Part shown: positions 14,413-22,047 of the stretch, one piece after another
Position numbering within the stretch: position 1 is the stretch's first letter
Layout of the letters: every line of letters starts with the position of its first letter
From: Azoarcus sp.
Lineage (GTDB): Bacteria; Pseudomonadota; Gammaproteobacteria; Burkholderiales; Rhodocyclaceae
Assembly: GCA_023230755.1 (NCBI GenBank)
Contig: JALNWS010000023.1
Location: forward strand, 1 to 31,701
Reading direction: 5' to 3'
Length of the DNA: 31,701 bases
Position numbers and translations under genes: made by a program
The notes under the pieces: generated by a model
Databases searched by the model: none
Seen by the model: only the letters and a program-made list of their open reading frames with translations
Told to the model about the DNA's origin: nothing

Positions 14413-14437
14413 CGATCGACTGGATCGATCGTTTTTT
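14413..14437 (+). promoter_or_regulatory. Terminator-like hairpin in the hemB leader
   Basis: CGATCGA (14413-14419) and TCGATCG (14425-14431) form a perfect 7-bp stem with a 5-base loop, followed at once by six Ts (14432-14437). It sits 22 bases before the preferred hemB start and downstream of no plus-strand gene other than engB. It could attenuate hemB or stop read-through from engB. Confidence 0.5.
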
Positions 14438-14459
14438 CATGACTTCTGACGGACCCGAT

Positions 14460-15476
14460 ATGCAAGCCAATCCGAATTTTCCATCCACCCGCATGCGGCG
14501 CATGCGGCGTGACGACTTCTCGCGTCGGCTGATGCGAGAGAATGTGCTGACGACGAACGACCTGATCTATCCAGTGTTTGTCCTCGAGGGCAAGGCTGTG
14601 GTCGAGCCCGTATCTTCCATGCCCGGCGTTTCGCGGGTATCGCTGGACGGGTTGTTACGACTGGCTGAAGAGGCGCAGAACCTGGGCGTGCCAGCATTGG
14701 CGCTGTTTCCCGTGGTTGGCGCTGACAAGAAGAGCGAGGGCGCCGATGAGGCCTGGAACCCCGATGGCCTTGTGCCGCGGGTGGTGCAGGCGCTCAAGGC
14801 GAACTTTCCCGATCTCGGTGTGATTACCGACGTGGCGCTCGACCCTTACACCAGCCACGGTCAGGACGGGCTGATCGACCCGGCCGATCCGCGCGGTTAT
14901 GTGCTGAATGACGAGACGCTCGAGGCGCTCGCAAAACAGGCTCTGTGCCATGCGCAGGCCGGCGCGGACATCGTGGCGCCATCCGACATGATGGATGGCC
15001 GGGTAGCGCGGATCCGCGCCATGCTCGACGGTGATGGGCGCATTCACACCCGTATTCTTGCGTATTCGGCGAAGTACGCCTCGAGCTTCTATGGTCCTTT
15101 CCGTGACGCGGTCGGATCGGCCGGCAATCTCGGCAAGGGTAACAAGTACACGTATCAGATGGACCCCGCGAACAGCGATGAAGCCATCCGCGAGGTTGCG
15201 CTCGATATCGCTGAGGGCGCCGACATGTACATGGTCAAGCCGGGCATGCCGTATCTCGACATCGTGCGTCGGGTGAAGACCGAATTGCAGGTGCCGACTT
15301 ACGTGTATCAGGTCAGCGGCGAGTACGCCATGCTCAAGGCGGCGGCAGGCAACGGCTGGCTGGATGAGAAGGCGTGTGCAATGGAGGCGCTGGTGGCCTT
15401 CAAGCGTGCGGGAGCCGACGGCATCCTGACCTACTTCGCGCTCGACGCCGCACGCTGGTTGCGCGCTGGCGGCTGA
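14460..15476 (+). CDS. hemB: Delta-aminolevulinic acid dehydratase (porphobilinogen synthase)
   Basis: HemB condenses two 5-aminolevulinate molecules to porphobilinogen in tetrapyrrole (heme) synthesis. The start at 14460 gives 338 residues beginning MQANPNFPSTRMRRMRRDDF, which fits family N-termini. It places the two Schiff-base lysines at 205 (YSAKYAS) and 260 (MVKPGMP), the numbering I recall for the Pseudomonas enzyme. The region DVALDPYTSHGQDG (124-137) carries aspartates where zinc-type enzymes have cysteines, so this is a Mg2+-type enzyme. In-frame starts at 14403 (GTG) and 14439 (ATG) exist; none has a good binding site, and the first would place the upstream hairpin in coding sequence. 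Confidence 0.95.
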   Translation: MQANPNFPSTRMRRMRRDDFSRRLMRENVLTTNDLIYPVFVLEGKAVVEPVSSMPGVSRVSLDGLLRLAEEAQNLGVPALALFPVVGADKKSEGADEAWNPDGLVPRVVQALKANFPDLGVITDVALDPYTSHGQDGLIDPADPRGYVLNDETLEALAKQALCHAQAGADIVAPSDMMDGRVARIRAMLDGDGRIHTRILAYSAKYASSFYGPFRDAVGSAGNLGKGNKYTYQMDPANSDEAIREVALDIAEGADMYMVKPGMPYLDIVRRVKTELQVPTYVYQVSGEYAMLKAAAGNGWLDEKACAMEALVAFKRAGADGILTYFALDAARWLRAGG

Positions 15477-15495
15477 TTGCCGGCTGTCTGCGGGT

Positions 15496-16143
15496 TCAGC
15501 CGAGCAGGTTGCCCGCAGCGCGCCTCAGCTTGAGGATGGAGCGGATCTTCACGTCGACATAGGCGGGGTGGCGGCTTCCTCCGCCCACGAGGACCGTACG
15601 CATGCCCAATTGCCGTGCGGTACGCAGATTGGCCGCAGTGTCCTCGACCATGATGCAGCGACGGGGGTCGAGGCGGTAGCGCTGGATGATCTGCCTGTAC
15701 GCGGCCACGCCCGGTTTGGGCTGCATGTGCAGGGATTCGATGGCGACCACATCGTCGAACAGCTTGCGGATGCCCATGATGTCGAGCACGTTCTCGGCAT
15801 ATCGACGTGGGGCGTTCGAAAACACGATTTTCCGCCCCGGCAGTTTCTTCAGCATCCCCTTCAGTGCGCGCTCGAACACCATCATTTCATGCAGGCGATC
15901 GAAGTTGTGGGTCTCGCTCAGGAAGTGGTGAGGATCGGTTGCATGATGGCGCATCAGGCCGAGCAGCGTTGCGCCGTACTGATGCCAATAGCGCATTCGC
16001 AGCGCATTCGCCTCGTCCGTGCTTAACGCAAGGTGACGTTCGAGATAGGCCGTCATGCTGCGGTTGATGTGCGGAAAGATATGCGGGCTGGCGTTATGCA
16101 GCGTGTTGTCGAGGTCGAACAGCCAGACGGGGGGGGAGGTCAT
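15496..16143 (-). CDS. HAD-family pyrimidine 5'-nucleotidase
   Basis: The 215-residue protein is a haloacid-dehalogenase-fold phosphatase. The nucleophile motif DLDNTLHN lies at residues 10-17, motif II is VFSNAPR with the conserved Ser/Asn region, the lysine is in QPKPGVAAY, and motif III is MVEDTAANL. The helical cap between motifs I and II and the sequence style match the pyrimidine 5'-nucleotidase subfamily (yeast SDT1-like), which removes phosphate from nucleoside monophosphates. It begins 20 bp after bioC on the same strand, so it probably belongs to the biotin transcript without an evident biotin role. Substrate is not determined by sequence. Confidence 0.87.
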   Translation of the reverse strand: MTSPPVWLFDLDNTLHNASPHIFPHINRSMTAYLERHLALSTDEANALRMRYWHQYGATLLGLMRHHATDPHHFLSETHNFDRLHEMMVFERALKGMLKKLPGRKIVFSNAPRRYAENVLDIMGIRKLFDDVVAIESLHMQPKPGVAAYRQIIQRYRLDPRRCIMVEDTAANLRTARQLGMRTVLVGGGSRHPAYVDVKIRSILKLRRAAGNLLG

Positions 16144-16163
16144 CGGAGCATCGTCCTTGGTGA

Positions 16164-17087
16164 TCAGCCAGACGAGCCGTCAGCCTGCCGCGGACGGAAC
16201 TGGATCACTGCGCGGCCATCCTCGGTGGTTTTGGCCGGGGCTTTCCATGCGTGCCCCTGAATGACCTCAAAAGTGGCCGGAAGGCGGCCTTCGGTGCGCA
16301 GTCTCTCATAGTGCGCCCGGGCGGCGGCCCAGCCGGTACGGCCGCAGAGACCTCTTGGGCGCGAGAGGGCGGCGTTATTGCCGCCGCTGATGCGCAGATC
16401 ACTGAGCAGGGTGTCGAGATCACTGTAGGTCAGGGTCAGCATTTCCATGTCCATCACCGGATCCGAAAATCCGGCCTTGACCAGTACGTCGCCGATGTCA
16501 TGCATGTCGATGAAACGGTGCACTCTTTCACCGGCCCGGTCGGGCAGGGCCTCGCGCAGTTCGCGCAGGGTATCCGGGCCAAGGCTGGAGAACATCAGCA
16601 GGCCCCCCACTTCGAGCACCCGGTGCAGTTCCTGCAGCGCAGGAAGGGGGTCGTGCAGCCCGGGCAGCATCAGGTTGGACCAGGCCAGCGAGACGCTCGC
16701 ACGCGGCAGGGGAAGGGCGTCCGCGTCTGCTGCAATCAATGCAGCCCCGCGGGAAGGTGAGCCCGTCAGGCGCTCGAGAAAACGGCGCGCGCGCCCGCTC
16801 TGCGGCGTGATGCGTTGCTGGCACTGCTCGAGCATGGGAAGCGAGAAGTCCAGCCCGATCAACTCGGCTTCCGGGAAGCGAGCAGCGAGTCTAAGCAGAT
16901 CGCTGCCGGTGCCGCAGCCAAGATCGATGATGCGTTTCGGCGCGATCCTGATGTAGTCGAGGCGCTCGTCCATGCGCCTGGCGATCTCGCGCGCGAGGAT
17001 GTCGGCGCTGTCATAACGTGCGGCGGCCGCGTCGAAGCGTTTCTTGAGCAGCCGTCGGTCAAGCTGGAAGTCGGCGTTCTGCGCCAC
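16164..17087 (-). CDS. bioC: Malonyl-ACP O-methyltransferase BioC
   Basis: BioC methylates the free carboxyl of malonyl-ACP so that fatty acid synthesis can build the pimelate moiety of biotin. The predicted 307-residue protein has the SAM-binding motif DLGCGTG at residues 55-61, the LIGLDFS motif, the SNLMLPGLHDP region and LMFSSLGPDTLRELR typical of BioC. I set the start at GTG 17087, eight bases after the bioB stop, because it leaves the family N-terminus LKKRFDAAAARYD intact. The frame stays open upstream inside bioB but without family sequence. It is translated directly after bioB. No bioH, bioF, bioA or bioD is visible. Confidence 0.92.
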   Translation of the reverse strand: MAQNADFQLDRRLLKKRFDAAAARYDSADILAREIARRMDERLDYIRIAPKRIIDLGCGTGSDLLRLAARFPEAELIGLDFSLPMLEQCQQRITPQSGRARRFLERLTGSPSRGAALIAADADALPLPRASVSLAWSNLMLPGLHDPLPALQELHRVLEVGGLLMFSSLGPDTLRELREALPDRAGERVHRFIDMHDIGDVLVKAGFSDPVMDMEMLTLTYSDLDTLLSDLRISGGNNAALSRPRGLCGRTGWAAARAHYERLRTEGRLPATFEVIQGHAWKAPAKTTEDGRAVIQFRPRQADGSSG

Positions 17088-17095
17088 GGTCTGCT

Positions 17096-18085
17096 TCAGA
17101 TTGACCGCAGGCCGAGACGGGCGAACAGTTGCTCGTCGTGATCGCCGTCGGGGTTGTCGGTGGTCAGCAGGCGCTCGCCGTAGAAGATCGAGTTCGCGCC
17201 AGCCATGAAGCACAGGGCCTGAAGTTCGTCGCTCATTTGCTGGCGGCCAGCGGACAGGCGCACGTAGCTGGTCGGCATGGTGATGCGCGCGGCGGCCACG
17301 GTGCGGGCAAATTCGAAGGGGTCGAGCTTGCTGCCATCCGCGAGCGGGGTGCCCGGAATCTGCACGAGATTGTTGATGGGGACCGACTCCGGTGGCGGGT
17401 TCATGTTCGCAAGCTGGGCAATCAGGCCGGCGCGTCCGGTTTGCGTCTCACCCAGACCGATGATGCCGCCGGAACAGACATTGATGCCTGCGCCTCGCAC
17501 CTTGTCGAGCGTGTCGAGACGGTCCTGAAGCGTATGGGTGGTGATGACTTCACTGTAGAACTCGGGCGCGGTATCCACGTTGTGGTTGTAGTAGTCGAGC
17601 CCGGCCTCTGCGAGTTGTGCCGCCTGGCCGTCGCCGAGCATGCCGAGGGTGACGCAGGTTTCGAGGCCGAGTTTTTTCACTTCTCGCACCATTTCCAGGA
17701 CCGGGACAAGATCCTTGTCCTTGGGGCCGCGCCAGGCTGCGCCCATGCAGAAGCGCGAGGAGCCCTTGGCTTTGGCTGCGCGTGCATGTTCGAGCACTTC
17801 CTCAACCGGCATCAGGCGTTCGCGTTCGAGGCCCGTATCGTAACGCGCGGACTGCGAGCAGTATCCGCAGTCCTCCGAGCAACCGCCGGTCTTGATCGAC
17901 AGCAGGGTGGAGCGCTGAACTTCTCCAGCCGTGAAGTGCTCGCGGTGTACCTGTTGGGCACGGAACATGAGATCCATGAACGGCATGTCGAACAGGGCTT
18001 GGACGTCGGCAACGCTCCAGCGCGCGTCTGCGAGGGCAGCAGGGGCGGGCTTGCGGGCGAACTGGATGGTCGATGTGCTTGTCAT
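17096..18085 (-). CDS. bioB: Biotin synthase
   Basis: BioB is a radical-SAM enzyme that inserts sulfur into dethiobiotin, the last step of biotin synthesis, using a [4Fe-4S] cluster and a sacrificial [2Fe-2S] cluster. The 329-residue protein has the CxxxCxxC motif CSEDCGYC at 69-76. Later conserved segments are RFCMGAAWRGP, YYNHNVDT, CSGGIIGLGE and YVRLSAGR, so both cluster sites appear intact. ATG at 18085 was chosen because family sequence begins there. Its promoter at 18121-18150 has a consensus -35 box and an inverted repeat. The gene heads bioB-bioC-nucleotidase and is divergent from comF. Confidence 0.97.
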   Translation of the reverse strand: MTSTSTIQFARKPAPAALADARWSVADVQALFDMPFMDLMFRAQQVHREHFTAGEVQRSTLLSIKTGGCSEDCGYCSQSARYDTGLERERLMPVEEVLEHARAAKAKGSSRFCMGAAWRGPKDKDLVPVLEMVREVKKLGLETCVTLGMLGDGQAAQLAEAGLDYYNHNVDTAPEFYSEVITTHTLQDRLDTLDKVRGAGINVCSGGIIGLGETQTGRAGLIAQLANMNPPPESVPINNLVQIPGTPLADGSKLDPFEFARTVAAARITMPTSYVRLSAGRQQMSDELQALCFMAGANSIFYGERLLTTDNPDGDHDEQLFARLGLRSI

Positions 18086-18120
18086 GAGTCTTGGTCCACG
18101 CTGTAATCCGGTAGCCCGCC

Positions 18121-18150
18121 ATTTTCGTTCACGGTACGAAAAGTTGTCAA
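18121..18150 (-). promoter_or_regulatory. bioB promoter with an overlapping inverted-repeat operator
   Basis: On the minus strand a perfect TTGACA (18150 to 18145) and GAAAAT (18126 to 18121) are 18 bases apart. Between and over them lies an exact inverted repeat, TTTTCGT (18122-18128) and ACGAAAA (18136-18142), with a 7-base spacer. That is a classic repressor position. The predicted leader to bioB is about 28-30 bases. It does not match the BirA or BioR sites I know. Confidence 0.6.
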
Positions 18151-18848
18151 ATACCCATCGCAATCTGCAGCACATTCTGAACCATTTGCTCGATGTGGTG
18201 ATGCCTCAGGATTGCTATCTGTGTGGTGCGGTCTCAGGTGGTCAGCCAGTGTGTGCTGCATGCCGGGCCGCGCTGCCGCTTCACCGCGCTGCGTCGTGCC
18301 CCGTCTGTGCTCTGCCGACCACCGCAGGCGAGGTCTGCGGACATTGTCTGCGTGCGCCTCCCGCTTTCGATGGCACGAAAGTGGCCTTCGATTACGTGTT
18401 TCCAATCGACGTACTGGTACAGGCGCTGAAGTACCGGCACAAGCTGGCGCTTGCCGGGTTCTTTGCGGACATGCTCAGGATTCCAAAAGGGTTTGACCTG
18501 ATCGTGCCAATGCCGCTTCATCCCTTGCGCCTTTCCGAGCGCGGCTTCAATCAGGCGGTTGAGATTGCGCGTCCGCTCGCTGCGGCGGCAGGCTTGCCGA
18601 TGGCGCTTGCGGGCTTGGCACGGGTGCGAAACACGCCGGCTCAGGCGAGTCTTGGCCGTGCGGAACGGGCCGCAAACATGCGGGGAGCCTTCAACTGCAC
18701 CCTGCAACTCGAGGGGATGGCCGTGATGGTGGTCGATGACGTGATGACCACTGGCGCATCGCTCAATGAAGTGGCTCGATGCCTCAAGGCGAGAGGGGCT
18801 GCGCGGGTTGAAAATCTGGTGGTCGCCCGCACACCGGCACCGCACTGA
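18144..18848 (+). CDS. comF: ComF-family phosphoribosyltransferase-like protein
   Basis: ComF proteins are cytosolic, with an N-terminal zinc-ribbon and a type I phosphoribosyltransferase fold, and are needed for DNA uptake in transformable bacteria. The zinc cysteines are in CYLCG and CAAC, then CPVC and CGHC. The PRTase motif VVDDVMTTGASLNEV lies near the C-terminus. In many non-competent species the gene is kept and its role is unclear. The start is uncertain: TTG at 18144 gives 234 residues and MSNTHRNLQ; ATG at 18201 would begin only four residues before the first cysteine. The TTG start lies inside the bioB operator region. It precedes trmL by 35 bp and is probably co-transcribed with it. 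Confidence 0.85.
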   Translation: MSNTHRNLQHILNHLLDVVMPQDCYLCGAVSGGQPVCAACRAALPLHRAASCPVCALPTTAGEVCGHCLRAPPAFDGTKVAFDYVFPIDVLVQALKYRHKLALAGFFADMLRIPKGFDLIVPMPLHPLRLSERGFNQAVEIARPLAAAAGLPMALAGLARVRNTPAQASLGRAERAANMRGAFNCTLQLEGMAVMVVDDVMTTGASLNEVARCLKARGAARVENLVVARTPAPH

Positions 18849-18883
18849 GCTAGAGTGCGCGCTTTGCAACTTCCTTCCGAGCA

Positions 18884-19348
18884 ATGTTCGACATCGTCCT
18901 GTTCGAGCCCGAGATTCCCCCGAATACGGGCAATATCATCCGCCTTGCTGCGAATACGGGGGCCCGTCTGCATCTGGTCGAGCCGCTTGGCTTCGATCTG
19001 AGCGACAAGCAGCTCGCGCGCGCGGGGCTGGATTACCACGATCTGGCGCATGTGACGGTGCACCCGGACTGGGCCGCGTGCATGGCACTGCTTGCCGGAC
19101 GCCGCCTGTTTGCGCTGAGCACGCGTGGGACGGTGCGTCACGACCGCATCGAGTATCGTGACGGAGACGTGCTGGTGTTCGGACCGGAGAGCCGGGGCTT
19201 GCCCGGGGAGGTGCTGCATTCGGTACCAGCGGAACAGCGCCTGAGGATCCCGATGCGTCCGGCAAACCGGAGCATCAACCTGTCGAATGCGGTGGCGGTC
19301 GTCGTCTACGAGGGCTGGCGTCAGCTGGGGTTTGTAGGCGCGGTCTGA
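18884..19348 (+). CDS. trmL: tRNA (cytidine(34)-2'-O)-methyltransferase TrmL
   Basis: TrmL is a minimal SPOUT methyltransferase that 2'-O-methylates the wobble base of tRNA-Leu species, improving codon reading. The 154-residue length matches the family, which lacks extra RNA-binding domains. Conserved motifs are PEIPPNTGNIIRLAANTG at the N-terminus (motif 1), VFGPESRGLP (motif 2) and IPMRPANRSINLSNAVAV (motif 3, forming the knot). It follows comF by 35 bp and converges on gpsA, with no obvious terminator in the 45-bp gap. Confidence 0.95.
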   Translation: MFDIVLFEPEIPPNTGNIIRLAANTGARLHLVEPLGFDLSDKQLARAGLDYHDLAHVTVHPDWAACMALLAGRRLFALSTRGTVRHDRIEYRDGDVLVFGPESRGLPGEVLHSVPAEQRLRIPMRPANRSINLSNAVAVVVYEGWRQLGFVGAV

Positions 19349-19393
19349 ATTGTGCTGCGCGCCCGGCTTGCGGCCTGTCTGCCCAAACCGGGA

Positions 19394-20377
19394 CTACTCG
19401 TGCTTCGGGTCGCGTGCAAGGAGTTGCTCGACCACTTCGCGCGCAACATGGCCCTCGTGCAGGAGAGCGTTCACTGCCGAGCAGATCGGCATGTCGACGC
19501 CGACGCGTTCGGCCATGGCAGTGACTTCGCGAGCGGTGGAGACGCCTTCTGCGACATGCCCCAGGTCGCGCAGGATGTCGCCGAGTGTTTTGCCTTCGGC
19601 CAAGGCGAGACCGACCCTGCGGTTGCGTGACAGGTCACCGGTGCAAGTCAGGATGAGGTCACCCATGCCGGCCAGCCCCATCAGGGTTTCGGGTTTGCCG
19701 CCGAGCGCTTCGGCAAGGCGGGCAATCTCGGCAAGGCCGCGGGTAATGAGTGCAGCGCGTGCATTCAGCCCAAAGCCCATGCCGTCGGATACACCGGAAG
19801 CGATGGCCATCACGTTCTTGATGGCGCCACCGATCTCGCAGCCAACAACATCGGTGTTGGCATAAAGGCGCAGCAGGGGCTGATGAAGGCTGTTGACCCA
19901 GTGGCTGGCGAACTCAGGGTCGGCCGAAGCGATGGTCACTGCTGCGGGCAGTCCGCGTGCCACCTCGGCAGCAAAGCTGGGGCCGGTCAGGACGCCGCAG
20001 GGCGCATCAGGCCCCAGCTCTTCAAACACGATCTCGTGCGGAAGCCTGGCCGTGCCGGCTTCCAGCCCCTTGCATGCCCAGATAAGCGGCGTGTCCGGTT
20101 TGAGGCGGTGCAGCGCACGGGTGGTGCTGCGCAGGCCCGCCAGGGGAGTGACGACCAGGTGCAGGTCCGCGCTGCAGGCGGCTGCGTCGAAATCGCTCGT
20201 CAGCGTCAGTTCGGGATGAAGCGGGAGGCCGGGCAGATAGCGCCGGTTTTCGCCCTCAGTGCGCATGGCTTCGACATGCGCGGCGTCACGGCCCCACAGG
20301 CTGACCTGGTGGGTGTCCGCGAAGGCTTGTGCGAGCGCCGTTCCCCAGGCGCCTGCGCCGAATACCGAAATCTGCAT
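19394..20377 (-). CDS. gpsA: NAD(P)+-dependent glycerol-3-phosphate dehydrogenase
   Basis: GpsA reduces dihydroxyacetone phosphate to sn-glycerol 3-phosphate for phospholipid synthesis. The nucleotide-binding motif VFGAGAWGTALAQ stands at the very N-terminus. GPSFAAEVARGLPAAV and the catalytic lysine region GGAIKNVMAIASG follow. From the ATG at 20377 the product has 327 residues, the usual length. A GTG at 20386 would add three residues and overlap the stop of the upstream gene by four bases, so translation is probably coupled. It is the last gene of the arsR-rhodanese-grxC-secB-SH3-gpsA series. Confidence 0.96.
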   Translation of the reverse strand: MQISVFGAGAWGTALAQAFADTHQVSLWGRDAAHVEAMRTEGENRRYLPGLPLHPELTLTSDFDAAACSADLHLVVTPLAGLRSTTRALHRLKPDTPLIWACKGLEAGTARLPHEIVFEELGPDAPCGVLTGPSFAAEVARGLPAAVTIASADPEFASHWVNSLHQPLLRLYANTDVVGCEIGGAIKNVMAIASGVSDGMGFGLNARAALITRGLAEIARLAEALGGKPETLMGLAGMGDLILTCTGDLSRNRRVGLALAEGKTLGDILRDLGHVAEGVSTAREVTAMAERVGVDMPICSAVNALLHEGHVAREVVEQLLARDPKHE

Positions 20378-20382
20378 CTGAT

Positions 20383-20835
20383 TCACAGCCCCCAGACTTC
20401 GTTTACATGGAGGTAGCCGCTCGCGCCATCAGCGTGGCGCACCTTGATCCACCCGGCCACAGGGCCTTCCGCAAGTTCGAGGACTGCATCCCTGACCGTG
20501 ACGAAAACGGCGGGGGCTGTGTCATCGGCGAGCTGACGAACGGAGGTTTGTGCAACTTTTACGATGATCGTGCGCTTGTCGGCAAGCGCACGGCGGTCTA
20601 TCCATGACAGACCGCCGGCCGGATCGCGCACCTTGACCCACTTGTCGAGCGACACGACCATTTCAACCGGTGTGCCGGCGAGAATGATCGCGAGTTTCCT
20701 GCCCTTTTCCGATGGCGTGTCGTAAAGAATCGACGGTGCTGCAACCGAGCGGAATTCGATGGCGAAGCTGGCGGTGCTCGCCAACGTCAGGGCAAGGGCG
20801 AGCGCGAGTTTGAGGGAGCGGGAGCGGGAGCGCAT
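20383..20835 (-). CDS. Secreted SH3-domain protein of unknown role
   Basis: The 150-residue precursor starts with an Arg-Ser-rich n-region (MRSRSRSLK), a hydrophobic core of Ala/Leu and an AFA-type cleavage site (STASFA) near residue 25, so it is exported. The mature part looks like two bacterial SH3 (SH3b/YgiM-like) repeats. The first begins around FRSVAAPSILYDTPS and has WVKVRDPAGGLSWIDRRAL. The second has VRDAVLELAEGPVAGWIKVRHADGASGYLHV with the W-V/I-KVR-G-Y-V signature. Such domains often bind peptidoglycan or ligands. It sits 10 bp after secB and overlaps or abuts gpsA. The export chaperone neighbour is suggestive, but I cannot assign a function. Confidence 0.8.
   Translation of the reverse strand: MRSRSRSLKLALALALTLASTASFAIEFRSVAAPSILYDTPSEKGRKLAIILAGTPVEMVVSLDKWVKVRDPAGGLSWIDRRALADKRTIIVKVAQTSVRQLADDTAPAVFVTVRDAVLELAEGPVAGWIKVRHADGASGYLHVNEVWGL
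20814..20831. repeat. Three tandem GGGAGC hexamers after the start codon of the SH3 protein
   Basis: Three exact GGGAGC copies on the plus strand encode the Arg-Ser repeats directly after the start codon. Gain or loss of a unit keeps the frame and changes only the positive charge of the signal peptide. Confidence 0.85.
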
Positions 20836-20845
20836 CTGCGGCGGC

Positions 20846-21304
20846 TTACTGAACCGGAACTTCGCCAGCCGGAGCCTGTTGCTGCTGGCGTGACTGGTAC
20901 AGTGCCTCGAAGTTGACCGGCGCCAGCAGCACGGGCTGGAAGCCGGCACGGGTGACCGCGTCGGAGACCGCTTCGCGAGCGTACGGGAAGAGGATGTTCG
21001 GGCAGCCGATCATCATGACGGGCTCGAGGTCACCTTCGGGGATGTTGCGGATCTGGAACACACCGGCCTGAGCGACCTCGACCAGGAATACCGAGCGGTC
21101 TTCGCCGAGCTTGGCAGCAACGGTCACCGTCAGCACGACTTCGTACAGTCCTTCATCAACGGCATTGCCATCGGTGCGCAGTTGAACACTGATCTGCGGA
21201 GTGTCGCGCTCCAGGTAGATCTGCGGTGCGTTGGGCACCTCGACAGAGAGGTCCTTGACGTAGACTTTTTCGATGGAGAAGACGGGTTGCGCGTTTTCGG
21301 TCAT
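20846..21304 (-). CDS. secB: Protein-export chaperone SecB
   Basis: SecB is a tetrameric cytosolic chaperone that keeps precursor proteins unfolded and hands them to SecA. The 152-residue protein has normal length and the family motifs FSIEKVYVKDLSVEVPNAP, the LEVTV-like strand VVLTVTVAAKLGEDRSVFLVEV, QAGVFQIRN, and GCPNILFPYAREAVSDAVTRAGFQPVLLAPVNF. It lies between grxC (33 bp) and the SH3 protein (10 bp) in an order conserved from E. coli (yibN-grxC-secB-gpsA). Confidence 0.97.
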   Translation of the reverse strand: MTENAQPVFSIEKVYVKDLSVEVPNAPQIYLERDTPQISVQLRTDGNAVDEGLYEVVLTVTVAAKLGEDRSVFLVEVAQAGVFQIRNIPEGDLEPVMMIGCPNILFPYAREAVSDAVTRAGFQPVLLAPVNFEALYQSRQQQQAPAGEVPVQ

Positions 21305-21337
21305 GTAAGTTGCCTGATTCGGTTGGAATTTAATGGG

Positions 21338-21607
21338 TCAGGTTGTGCTGCCATCGAGCATGGGTACCAGCGATCCCGCCTGATCTAGCGCGTAAAGATC
21401 GTCGCAGCCGCCGACATGGTAGTCGCCAATGAAGATTTGCGGAACCGTGCGTCGCCCGGTGATCTCCATCATCTCGGCACGTTTGGCTGGATCGCCATCC
21501 ACGTTGAACTTGATCATGTCGGTCACGCCGCGTGCGAGCAGCAACTGTTCGGCGCGGGCGCAGAAGGGGCAATAGCTGCTGGTATAGATGCGGACTTCGG
21601 GGTGCAT
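21338..21607 (-). CDS. grxC: Glutaredoxin 3
   Basis: Glutaredoxins reduce disulfides and glutathionylated proteins with glutathione in the cytosol. The 89-residue protein has the dithiol active site CPFC at about residues 13-16 in the context YTSSYCPFC, the cis-Pro segment RTVPQIFIGDYHVGG, and the glutathione-binding GGCDDLYAL. Its ATG has GAGGAAGTAAGC upstream and lies only two bases beyond the rhodanese stop, so the two are tightly coupled. Confidence 0.95.
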   Translation of the reverse strand: MHPEVRIYTSSYCPFCARAEQLLLARGVTDMIKFNVDGDPAKRAEMMEITGRRTVPQIFIGDYHVGGCDDLYALDQAGSLVPMLDGSTT

Positions 21608-21609
21608 GC

Positions 21610-22026
21610 TTACTTCCTCTTCTTGCTTACGGGCTGGCCGGCCTTTTCCCATTCGATGAGACCGCCGCGCAGGTTGTAGAGCTTTTCGAAGCCGGCCTTC
21701 TTCAACGTCGCGAGGGCTGACCCGGAGCGTGCGCCGGTGGCGCAGCACAGAATGATCGGACGGCTCTTGAACTTGTCGAGTTCGGCGGCGCGACGGGCGA
21801 ATTCTGCCTGGGGGAGGTGACGCGCATTCGGGATGTGCCCCTTGGCGTATTCACCCTGATCGCGAACGTCTACGACGATGGCGTCTTCGCGGTTGATCAG
21901 CATCGTTGCTTCGGTCGGGCTGACCAGGGTCTTGTTGCCCTGGTTGCGAACGAAATCGAACAGTAGCCAGCCGCCAGAGACGGCTGCAAGTGCGGCCCAA
22001 GCCAGGTTTTGTTGCAGGAATTCCAC
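21610..22026 (-). CDS. Membrane-anchored rhodanese-domain protein (YibN-like)
   Basis: The 138-residue protein has one N-terminal membrane segment (about residues 8-27, AWAALAAVSGGWLLFDFV) and then a single rhodanese domain. The domain has VVDVRDQGEYAKGHIPNARHLP. The active-site loop CCATGARS carries the catalytic cysteine that can hold a persulfide, and NLRGGLIEWEKAG closes the fold. It is the YibN position in the conserved yibN-grxC-secB block. It lies 21 bp after an ArsR regulator with persulfide-sensor cysteine spacing, which suggests sulfane-sulfur handling. The precise substrate is unknown. Confidence 0.9.
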   Translation of the reverse strand: MEFLQQNLAWAALAAVSGGWLLFDFVRNQGNKTLVSPTEATMLINREDAIVVDVRDQGEYAKGHIPNARHLPQAEFARRAAELDKFKSRPIILCCATGARSGSALATLKKAGFEKLYNLRGGLIEWEKAGQPVSKKRK

Positions 22027-22047
22027 GAAATCGTTGCTCCGGAGTTG

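Noticed and set aside
15481..15502. CGGCTG/CAGCCG hairpin between hemB and the HAD gene
   Set aside because: A 6-bp stem with a 10-base loop and no T-run on either strand is too weak to call a terminator.
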